Shown here in pieces: positions 1 to 6,800 of a stretch of DNA of 64,000 nt (positions within the stretch are counted from its first letter, which is position 1; the number at the start of each line of letters is the position of its first letter). Source of the stretch: Rhizobium freirei PRF 81 (GTDB lineage Bacteria > Pseudomonadota > Alphaproteobacteria > Rhizobiales > Rhizobiaceae). The translations under genes and the position numbers were made by a program. The notes below the pieces were generated by a model. It was not told the origin of the DNA, searched no databases, and was given only the letters and a program-made list of their open reading frames with translations. Where the stretch lies: the NCBI RefSeq assembly GCF_000359745.1, contig NZ_AQHN01000083.1, forward strand, positions 186,001 to 250,000, written 5' to 3'.

Positions 1-2
1 AC

Positions 3-158
3 TTCCTATTCCATGCGCTGACGCCATTTAAGCTGCCGGCAGCCGCGGCTGTGGAGGGCCAGCTGATTGAGGACGTTTGCTTTTTGAACGCCGTGATAGA
101 GCCCATCGTTCGAGAGTATCCTGAGCAATGGTATTTCGTGGACAATCGGATGCGATGA
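3..158 (+). CDS. C-terminal end of an acyltransferase-like protein (partial)
   Basis: The window opens inside a gene: frame 3 is open from the first bases to a TGA at 156-158, giving about 51 residues. The end reads IEPIVREYPEQWYFVDNRMR. A C-terminus with a Pro-Glu-Gln-Trp motif followed by basic residues is typical of LpxL/HtrB-type lipid A or lysophospholipid acyltransferases at the inner membrane. No catalytic motif is inside the window, so the family call rests on this short tail only. It lies upstream of, and on the same strand as, the rhamnose genes, which would suit an envelope-lipid role. Confidence 0.5.
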   Translation, partial: FLFHALTPFKLPAAAAVEGQLIEDVCFLNAVIEPIVREYPEQWYFVDNRMR

Positions 159-182
159 GGCTGGCGGATGCGATGAGACTGG
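147..182. repeat. 18-bp tandem duplication over a stop codon
   Basis: CGGATGCGATGAGGCTGG (147-164) is repeated immediately at 165-182 with one change (G to A at the 14th base). The first copy contains the TGA that ends the acyltransferase-like gene, so the second copy is a non-coding duplicate of the gene's last codons. It is probably a replication-slippage event. Confidence 0.85.
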
Positions 183-347
183 CAACGAAATTCGCTCGGC
201 GCCGGGAAATCTCGCGAGAGTTGATGATTTGTCGTCTTATTTGTGAAATTCACGTAACGCGTTCGTCTTTAGGTTGCTCATTGCGCGTGATGGGTTGAAA
301 TTTGGGAATGCCTAGGATAGGCGTCAGTCAAAGCAGTTGCGTGGCGT

Positions 348-372
348 GCCTGCGCTGGATTTGAGCGCAGGC
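348..372 (+). other. Perfect 9-bp hairpin in the 159-458 gap
   Basis: GCCTGCGCT (348-356) and AGCGCAGGC (364-372) form a perfect 9-bp stem with a 7-base loop. No T-run follows, so it is not a textbook intrinsic terminator; it could still end the upstream transcript with Rho or act as a processing stem. The rest of the 159-458 gap holds no gene. A weak promoter-like pair (TTGTGA at 384-389, TATAAG at 405-410, spacer only 15) lies just upstream of rfbB. Confidence 0.5.
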
Positions 373-458
373 TGACTATTGGGTTGTGACATATCGCGCG
401 CGGCTATAAGTACGACGCCATCTATTTTATTGTGATTTGAAGCGAGAATGGAATTTCG

Positions 459-1526
459 ATGACGATCTTGGTTTCAGGCGGGGCTGGGTTTATTGGCGGG
501 AACTTTGTTCTCGATTGGCTCGAGCAGCATGACGAAACCGTCATCAATCTCGACAAGCTGACCTATGCCGGCAATCTGGATACATTGAAGGGACTGAAGG
601 GCAACAATCGTCATATGTTCGCGCATGGCGACATCGGTGACAGCAAGCTGGTGAGCGATCTACTTTCGATGCACAGGCCGCGTGCGGTGATCAATTTCGC
701 AGCGGAGAGCCATGTCGACCGTTCGATCCATGGTCCCGGCGATTTCATCCAGACGAATGTCGTCGGCACCTTCAACCTGCTTGAATCAGTGCGCGGTTAT
801 TGGGACGGTCTGCCGGATGATGAGAAGCAGGCATTCCGCTTCCTGCATGTCTCGACGGATGAGGTTTATGGTACGCTCTCCAAGGATGATGCGCCGTTCA
901 ACGAACTCAATCGTTATGAGCCGAACAGCCCTTATTCGGCCAGCAAGGCGGCGTCAGACCATCTGGTTCGCGCCTGGCATCACACCTATGGCCTCCCGGT
1001 GCTGACGACGAATTGCAGCAACAATTACGGCCCCTATCATTTCCCGGAAAAGCTGATCCCGCTGGTGATCCTGAATGCGCTGTCCGGCAAGAGCCTTCCG
1101 ATCTATGGGGACGGCCAGCAAGTCAGAGACTGGCTCTATGTGCGGGATCATTGCAGCGCGATCCGTCGAGTGTTGGAGGCCGGAAAGATCGGCGAGACCT
1201 ATAATGTCGGCGGCTGGAACGAGAAGCCCAATCTCGATGTCGTGCATACGATTTGTGCGATCCTCGATGAGCTCAGGCCGAAGGCCGATGGCGGTCGCTA
1301 CAGCGATCAGATCAGCTTCGTGAAGGATCGGCCCGGCCATGATCGCCGCTATGCGATCGATGCCCGCAAGCTCGAGCGCGAGCTCGGCTGGAAGCCGCAG
1401 GAAACCTTCGAGACCGGCATTCGCAAGACGATCGAATGGTATCTCCAAAACCAGGACTGGGTGCGCAACGTCACCAGCGGCGCCTATCGTGAATGGCTTG
1501 GCAAGCAATACGAGGCCGAACTGTGA
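459..1526 (+). CDS. rfbB: dTDP-glucose 4,6-dehydratase RfbB
   Basis: Second enzyme of dTDP-L-rhamnose synthesis: an NAD-dependent cytosolic conversion of dTDP-D-glucose to dTDP-4-keto-6-deoxy-D-glucose. It is an extended short-chain dehydrogenase of 355 aa, the usual length. The Rossmann motif GGAGFIGGNF lies at residues 7-16. The family signature STDEVYG, carrying the catalytic Asp-Glu pair, and the Tyr-x3-Lys motif in PYSASK are both present. It is the first gene of rfbBDAC and its stop overlaps the start of rfbD, so the two are translationally coupled. The operon supplies rhamnose donor for O-antigen, capsule or exopolysaccharide. The family assignment is secure; which polymer receives the rhamnose is not shown. 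Confidence 0.97.
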   Translation: MTILVSGGAGFIGGNFVLDWLEQHDETVINLDKLTYAGNLDTLKGLKGNNRHMFAHGDIGDSKLVSDLLSMHRPRAVINFAAESHVDRSIHGPGDFIQTNVVGTFNLLESVRGYWDGLPDDEKQAFRFLHVSTDEVYGTLSKDDAPFNELNRYEPNSPYSASKAASDHLVRAWHHTYGLPVLTTNCSNNYGPYHFPEKLIPLVILNALSGKSLPIYGDGQQVRDWLYVRDHCSAIRRVLEAGKIGETYNVGGWNEKPNLDVVHTICAILDELRPKADGGRYSDQISFVKDRPGHDRRYAIDARKLERELGWKPQETFETGIRKTIEWYLQNQDWVRNVTSGAYREWLGKQYEAEL

Positions 1527-2419
1527 GCGCCGTTCTGATCACCGGTGCCAACGGGCAGGTCGGTTTCGAGTTGCAGCGCGCTCTTGCGCCACTGGGCGGT
1601 GTGATGGCTTTCACGCGTGCAGAGATGGATCTAGCCAGCGAAGCAGGCATCCTTGCCGCCTTGCGAGAGCACAAGCCGCATATCATCGTCAATCCTGCCG
1701 CCTATACGGCGGTCGATCGCGCGGAAAGCGATGCCGAGCTGGCGATGGCGGTTAATGCGTCGGCGCCCGGGCTCATGGCCCGTTGGGTAGCGGACAATGG
1801 CGCCTGGCTTGTCCATTACTCCACCGACTATGTCTTCGATGGCACGAAAGCGGATCCCTATGTCGAAGGGGATGTCGTCAATCCGCAGTCCGTCTACGGC
1901 GAAAGCAAGTGGCTGGGCGAAGAGGCAGTCCGGGCATCCGGTGCTCGTCACGCCATTCTGCGGACGAGTTGGGTCTATGGCCGCCATGGCAGCAATTTCC
2001 TGAAAACCATCCTGCGGCTGGCGCAGGAGCGGGATGCTTTGAATGTCGTCGCCGACCAGATGGGGGCGCCCACTTCGGCGGCTCTGATTGCTGATGTGAC
2101 GCGCACGATCGTCGAGCGCCTTGCGAGTTCGCAAACGGCTGACGATCTCTGCGGAACCTATCATCTTACCGCTCAGGGCAGCACGTCGTGGCACGGCTAT
2201 GCCACGCATATCGTCCGCGAGGCATCGGCCAGAAACTTCAATCTCAAGCTTTCCCTCGACGCGCTAAAGCCGATTTCGACCGCGGAATATCCGACCCCCG
2301 CCAAGCGGCCAGCCAATTCGCGATTGGATTGTACAAAACTGATGGACCGCTTTGGCGTCGCTCTTCCTGCCTGGCAGTCGGGCGTTGAGGATGTGCTGGC
2401 AAGATTGCGGCTTGCCTGA
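1523..2419 (+). CDS. rfbD: dTDP-4-dehydrorhamnose reductase RfbD
   Basis: Last enzyme of the pathway: reduces dTDP-4-keto-L-rhamnose to dTDP-L-rhamnose with NAD(P)H. It is 298 aa from the chosen GTG start. That GTG overlaps the rfbB stop as GTGA (1523-1526), a classic coupling arrangement, and begins directly at the Rossmann strand VLITGANGQVG. STDYVFDG and the Tyr-x3-Lys motif (YGESK) are typical of RmlD. An in-frame upstream start at 1493 would add ten residues inside rfbB and is unlikely. A short hairpin (2438-2459, GCGTGACG/CGTTCACGC with one bulge) lies between this gene and rfbA. Confidence 0.96.
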   Translation: MSAVLITGANGQVGFELQRALAPLGGVMAFTRAEMDLASEAGILAALREHKPHIIVNPAAYTAVDRAESDAELAMAVNASAPGLMARWVADNGAWLVHYSTDYVFDGTKADPYVEGDVVNPQSVYGESKWLGEEAVRASGARHAILRTSWVYGRHGSNFLKTILRLAQERDALNVVADQMGAPTSAALIADVTRTIVERLASSQTADDLCGTYHLTAQGSTSWHGYATHIVREASARNFNLKLSLDALKPISTAEYPTPAKRPANSRLDCTKLMDRFGVALPAWQSGVEDVLARLRLA

Positions 2420-2504
2420 ATTAAGTGCTGTGGGAGTGCGTGACGGTTTTCGTTCACGCTCAAACCGACAAGCCGTTGACGGAAAGAAGACGAGACGCTG
2501 AACC

Positions 2505-3392
2505 ATGACGAAAGCACGCAAAGGAATCATACTCGCCGGCGGATCGGGCACTCGCCTTTATCCGGTAACGCTTTCGGTCAGCAAGCAGCTCCTGCCGATC
2601 TACGACAAGCCGATGATCTACTATCCGCTGACCACCCTGATGCTGGCGGGTATTCGCGAGATCCTCATCATCTCGACACCGCAAGACACGCCTCGTTTTG
2701 AACAACTGCTCGGCGATGGCAGCCAATGGGGCATCAGGCTCGATTATGCCGTCCAGCCGAGCCCGGATGGTCTCGCCCAGGCATTCCTGATCGGCGAAGA
2801 GTTTCTGGATGGTGCGCCGTCCGCCCTGGTGCTGGGAGACAATATCTTTTACGGGCACGACTTCACCCGACTGCTCCACGAAGCGGGCGGCAAGGAGGCT
2901 GGCGCTACCGTCTTTGCCTATCATGTGCAGGATCCGCATCGCTACGGCGTGGTGGAATTCAACGAAATGGGCCAGGCGATCAGCCTGGAGGAAAAACCGA
3001 AATTGCCAAAGAGCAATTATGCGGTCACCGGACTTTACTTCTACGACCAAAGCGTCGTCGAGGTGGCAAGATCCATCCGTCCGTCGCCGCGCGGCGAGCT
3101 TGAGATAACCGACATCAATACGCATTATCTGCAGATTGGGCAGCTGGATGTTCAGACTATGGGCCGTGGCTATGCCTGGCTCGATACGGGCACTCATGAG
3201 TCGATGCTCGAGGCCAGCCATTACATCGCGACCATCGAAAACCGGCAGGGCCTGAAGGTCGCCTGCCCGGAGGAGATCTGTTATCGCAGCGGCTGGATCG
3301 ATGCCTCGCAGGTCGAGACCTTGGCGCATCCGCTTAAGAAGAACGCTTACGGGCAATATCTTCTCGGGATATTGCGCGAGCAAGTGTTCTAA
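2505..3392 (+). CDS. rfbA: Glucose-1-phosphate thymidylyltransferase RfbA
   Basis: First committed step: joins dTTP and glucose 1-phosphate to give dTDP-glucose. At 295 aa it has the standard length of the short, tetrameric RmlA class. The nucleotidyltransferase signature GGSGTRLYPVT follows the start, and the sugar-binding segments DNIFYG and EEKPK are intact. The C-terminal segment of the allosteric dTDP-rhamnose site appears complete. The gap to rfbD is 85 bp, slightly larger than elsewhere in the cluster, but the strand and pathway are the same. The assignment is firm. Confidence 0.97.
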   Translation: MTKARKGIILAGGSGTRLYPVTLSVSKQLLPIYDKPMIYYPLTTLMLAGIREILIISTPQDTPRFEQLLGDGSQWGIRLDYAVQPSPDGLAQAFLIGEEFLDGAPSALVLGDNIFYGHDFTRLLHEAGGKEAGATVFAYHVQDPHRYGVVEFNEMGQAISLEEKPKLPKSNYAVTGLYFYDQSVVEVARSIRPSPRGELEITDINTHYLQIGQLDVQTMGRGYAWLDTGTHESMLEASHYIATIENRQGLKVACPEEICYRSGWIDASQVETLAHPLKKNAYGQYLLGILREQVF

Positions 3393-3451
3393 TCCTTCAA
3401 AGTGCACATGCACGGTTGCCCATTCACGCGAACACCTAAGTAGGAAGACGA

Positions 3452-4000
3452 ATGAAAGCCGTCGATACTGCCATCGCCGACGTGAAGATCATCGAGCCTG
3501 CTGTATTTGCCGACGATCGTGGCTTCTTCTTCGAGAGCTTCAGCAAAATGAAGTTCGAGGCGGCAATCGGCCGAAGCGCCGACTTCGTGCAGGACAATCA
3601 TAGCCGATCGGGAAAGGGCGTCCTGCGCGGTCTCCACTACCAGCTGCCGCCCCATGCCCAGGCCAAGCTGGTGCGCGTCGCCGTTGGCGAGGTCTATGAC
3701 GTCGCCGTCGATATCCGGAAATCCTCGCCGACATTCGGGCAGTGGGTCGGGGTCCTTCTTTCGGCGGAAAACAAGCGTCAGCTATGGATACCGGAAGGAT
3801 TTGCCCATGGGTTCCTGACGTTGAGCGACCATGTCGAGTTTCTGTACAAGACCACTAATTATTACGCGCCGGAGAGTGATCGCGGCATTCGCTGGGATGA
3901 TCCGCAGATAGACATTGATTGGAACTTGAACGATCAGCCAACGCTTTCCTCCAAGGACCGGAATCAGTCAATGCTGGCGGATGTAGAGGTGTTCGAATGA
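3452..4000 (+). CDS. rfbC: dTDP-4-dehydrorhamnose 3,5-epimerase RfbC
   Basis: Third step: double epimerisation of dTDP-4-keto-6-deoxyglucose at C3 and C5. It is a 182-aa cupin. The substrate-binding motif VQDNHSRSGKGVLRGLHYQ holds the catalytic His of the family (RGLHYQ), and FAHGF follows further on. With rfbB, rfbD and rfbA it completes the dTDP-L-rhamnose set in this operon. It is the last gene of the high-GC block; just beyond it base composition falls and the gene order becomes island-like. Confidence 0.96.
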   Translation: MKAVDTAIADVKIIEPAVFADDRGFFFESFSKMKFEAAIGRSADFVQDNHSRSGKGVLRGLHYQLPPHAQAKLVRVAVGEVYDVAVDIRKSSPTFGQWVGVLLSAENKRQLWIPEGFAHGFLTLSDHVEFLYKTTNYYAPESDRGIRWDDPQIDIDWNLNDQPTLSSKDRNQSMLADVEVFE

Positions 4001-4041
4001 GGTGGCGGATGGTTCAAAATAGAGGCCCAGGTAGAGGTGTT
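3983..4041. repeat. 11-bp direct repeat at the end of rfbC
   Basis: GTAGAGGTGTT occurs at 3983-3993, inside the last codons of rfbC, and again at 4031-4041, just past the gene. The interval marks the switch from high-GC to AT-richer DNA, so the repeat could be a scar of recombination at the island edge. Two short repeats alone do not prove that. Confidence 0.6.
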
Positions 4042-4235
4042 TAGTTACGTGTTTTTCTGAATGTTTAAGGTAGCAGCTATAGGAATAGCCAGGAGATGTG
4101 TGGGTGGTTCATACTCTGAGGAGCCGCCGATAGTGCGTATCCTAGGCCGAAAGAGAGTTTCTCGGACGCACCGGCTCACTCCGAGATCGCACACCTGGTT
4201 GGTCAGACATCGGTCCACGCGCTCTCGCCAATGGT

Positions 4236-5042
4236 TTAAACCGTTTTTAGTTTTGCATAGGGGAATCTTGCCCCAATACTGTACTCGAAAATAGCACGGT
4301 TTTTATAGTAGCTATTTTCATAAAGTACTGTATTCAATCCTAGGCTCGCCCCGAGTATTCCGATATGAAGGCGATCGGTATGGACGGTATCAAAGCATGA
4401 AAGATATGCTGTTAGTCCCGAGCATACCGCTTCAGTGAGATCAGCGCTATGCCAAAAGTTGCCATTCCAAGACATTGAAATGTCCACATTGTTAGCTGGG
4501 ACTGGTGCCGCATCGATGCGTCTCTCGCCATCAGTACGGAAACAATTTGCAATACCAATACCACTCCTAGGATATCTGGTGAGAAATTCCCCCTTCAAGT
4601 GGAATGCCATGTCGTGGTCAAGACCCAACCGCTCGGTAGGAAATCCTGCTTTTTCTAAGCGCTCATACGAAATTTCTTCCCGACACACGATCATGAGATT
4701 GGCTGACATTCCTACCAGATCTGTCTCTAGGCCAAAGGTTGTGTGGGGCAAAACAATAACCTGCCGGCCGGCATCAATCCACGCGCGAATGCTGGCCAAA
4801 GAATTATACAGAGGAATTAGACTTCCCCCACCCCCGAACACGATTGTTTTAGTCCCAACGTCCAAGGCTTGCCAACTTGGAACTACAGGCACGTCCTCAG
4901 CATTGATTGACTGAAGGTAGTGTCTAGTTCCCAAGGCAATCAATGCATCTCCCGCGTTGCCAGGATTCATAACGAGACAGACACCTTCCTTCCTAAGATG
5001 AAAAGGTATCTCTAGAGACTGCAAATTGTTCATCGGTACCAC
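4236..5042 (-). CDS. Polysaccharide pyruvyl-transferase-like protein
   Basis: A 268-aa protein resembling the polysaccharide pyruvyl transferase fold (CsaB/WcaK-like GT-B). The N-terminal motif NPGNAGDALIALG (26-38), the glycine-rich segment FGGGGSL (69-75) and the C-terminal DRLH motif followed by a hydrophobic strand are typical. Such enzymes add ketal pyruvate from PEP to sugars, but short members like this may transfer something else. It is shorter than the usual 300-400 aa, though both ends of the fold are recognisable. The start is uncertain between ATG 5042 and ATG 5033. It is convergent with rfbC, AT-richer than the flanking rfb genes, and probably grouped with the leftward glycosyltransferase genes. 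The 233-bp gap upstream (5043-5275) shows nothing clear. Confidence 0.75.
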   Translation of the reverse strand: MVPMNNLQSLEIPFHLRKEGVCLVMNPGNAGDALIALGTRHYLQSINAEDVPVVPSWQALDVGTKTIVFGGGGSLIPLYNSLASIRAWIDAGRQVIVLPHTTFGLETDLVGMSANLMIVCREEISYERLEKAGFPTERLGLDHDMAFHLKGEFLTRYPRSGIGIANCFRTDGERRIDAAPVPANNVDISMSWNGNFWHSADLTEAVCSGLTAYLSCFDTVHTDRLHIGILGASLGLNTVLYENSYYKNRAIFEYSIGARFPYAKLKTV

Positions 5043-5275
5043 TCTTGATTTAGCCGGCAGGATGCTTCGCCTGCGAGGGTGAGTCCCCTAAACGCTCTGC
5101 AGCTCGGTCATGAGTGAGTGCGCATAAAACCCCTGCCATATTAGCGGATGGAGCGCTTTCGAGTTCCACGAACTTGTCTCACGTTACCTGAAAGCCACAA
5201 ATCATCGCGCAACCCACGTGTCACAGTTCACACAATTAATCGTCGCAATTAAATGATTTCGATTATCTGTTCGCC

Positions 5276-6769
5276 CTAGTGCGCGAACTTGCCACCAGAA
5301 GTTAATTCGAGTTGCTCCACGGCAGCTTGCGTTTGCCTGGAGATAAAAGCATGCTGAAATTGTCGCAGGCGCCCTTTAAATTGGACTAGCCTCTGCGCGG
5401 CATCGAATTCTTCCAACTTCGTGATAACGGCTACAATATCTTGATCTTCCAAATGTACTTTCACGTCAACATGTATCGGAAGCACACTTGCCACGTCCCA
5501 ATAACTACTCTTATTCCATATTACAAAGCGACCATCTCTTAGATCGAAATTAAACTGATGAAAACCTTCATAATTCTCAGTTTCCGCTTCATTGACGTGA
5601 TGCTTTAGATAAATCGACCCGCCTCTCTTGACGATCCTAAGCATTTCGATGATGCCTCTAACGGGATCGGCGGAGTGATCCAGTGCATTGCAGCAGTGCA
5701 CAATGTCGAACGAACTCTCAGAAAAATATGCTCCCAAATCCTCGGCTACAGCAAAGACGGTCTCGTTTGGTCGCTTTACGCCGTGCTTCGCCGCAGCTTG
5801 AGAGTAGAAATCTGCCAAAGGATCGCACGCCCGGATATTGAGTGAGATCGTCTCGTGCGTGAAACCGATATTGGTCATCGGACCGGCGCCGACATCAAGG
5901 ATATCAATCGTTCCTTGAGCATCTGCCGGAATAAGCGCTCTCAGCGCTGGGATCAGAGGTTGCTCAGCATTGAGACGCATTTCGAAATCGCTGGTCCACT
6001 CCAGGCCTCTAGTTTCGAACCACCTTGACCAAAACCATAACTCATGCGCAATCCCCTTTGACCAGTCGAAAGCTTGCTTCGCCACAAGATCAATCTGCTC
6101 TTTCTCAAAGGCCCATCGCGAATCATCCAGCATGGATGTTCTGGCCAACTGATTGGCCAGAAAGTCCCAGCTTTCTTGCTTAATTTGATCAGCGGCCTCG
6201 TACGGAGCGAATTCTTCAATCGTTCCAATATAGAGACCTTCTGATAGCTTCGCTAAAGATGCCGGCTTAGATGAATCACTCTCCACTACAAGGAGCACAT
6301 TTTCCGAACTATAATTTCGAATACAATTGGATAATTCCGAGTAAAATTTAAGACTGACACCGGAGTTTTTCTTATAGACAAAAATTTTTGAACCAGCTTC
6401 GAGCTGCGATATCAATTTTTGTTTTAGGTAGTTTATCTTTTCTATTTCGCGCGAGTAGATTGAAAAACGTTCTTCGTTCGATTCGCGAAAGACCAACTTT
6501 CCTTCTGTCTCAAGCGAGTACATCTCAGAATGAAACGCAAGGCCCGTCTCTTTATCAAGGACCATATCAGTCGCATACGGGACCAGATTTTCGAACGCAT
6601 ACAGGCCAGAGAAGCGGTTTCGGAGGCACTTTAAAAGCACATCAGGCGGCACTATAGCCCACTTCAACAAAGCACCCACGTCTACGCCAGCATGCCGTTG
6701 CGCGAAGCCAAATTCGCAATTATCGCCCAGGCTAACGAATGTTGAGTAAAGCTTGGCGAGATTTTCCAT
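5276..6769 (-). CDS. Two-domain SAM-dependent methyltransferase
   Basis: A 497-aa protein. The C-terminal half (about 280-440) is a class I SAM methyltransferase: motif I DILDVGAGP (VGAG at 293-296), then FDIVHCCNALDHSADP as motif IV and a following KRGGSIYL strand. The N-terminal half (about 1-200) starts with SLGDNCEFGFAQRH and carries a separate domain that I have seen in other polysaccharide-locus proteins but cannot assign a function. The substrate is unknown; position in a glycan cluster suggests methylation of a sugar or a glycan end. It lies 31 bp after the double glycosyltransferase on the same strand and is likely co-transcribed. AT-rich codons contrast with rfb. Confidence 0.75.
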   Translation of the reverse strand: MENLAKLYSTFVSLGDNCEFGFAQRHAGVDVGALLKWAIVPPDVLLKCLRNRFSGLYAFENLVPYATDMVLDKETGLAFHSEMYSLETEGKLVFRESNEERFSIYSREIEKINYLKQKLISQLEAGSKIFVYKKNSGVSLKFYSELSNCIRNYSSENVLLVVESDSSKPASLAKLSEGLYIGTIEEFAPYEAADQIKQESWDFLANQLARTSMLDDSRWAFEKEQIDLVAKQAFDWSKGIAHELWFWSRWFETRGLEWTSDFEMRLNAEQPLIPALRALIPADAQGTIDILDVGAGPMTNIGFTHETISLNIRACDPLADFYSQAAAKHGVKRPNETVFAVAEDLGAYFSESSFDIVHCCNALDHSADPVRGIIEMLRIVKRGGSIYLKHHVNEAETENYEGFHQFNFDLRDGRFVIWNKSSYWDVASVLPIHVDVKVHLEDQDIVAVITKLEEFDAAQRLVQFKGRLRQFQHAFISRQTQAAVEQLELTSGGKFAH

Positions 6770-6800
6770 CGATAACTTTCTAAGGTTTGGGCTGATAGGA

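Noticed and set aside
384..410. Sigma-70 promoter before rfbB (TTGTGA/TATAAG)
   Set aside because: The spacer is only 15 bases; noted in the gap description but not called.
2438..2459. Hairpin between rfbD and rfbA as a terminator
   Set aside because: Stem is short with a bulge, no T-run follows, and the genes are one pathway on one strand, so termination is unlikely.
4232..4241. GGTTTAAACC palindrome over the stop of the pyruvyl-transferase-like gene
   Set aside because: Ten-base palindrome with no loop or T-run; too short to call a terminator or operator.
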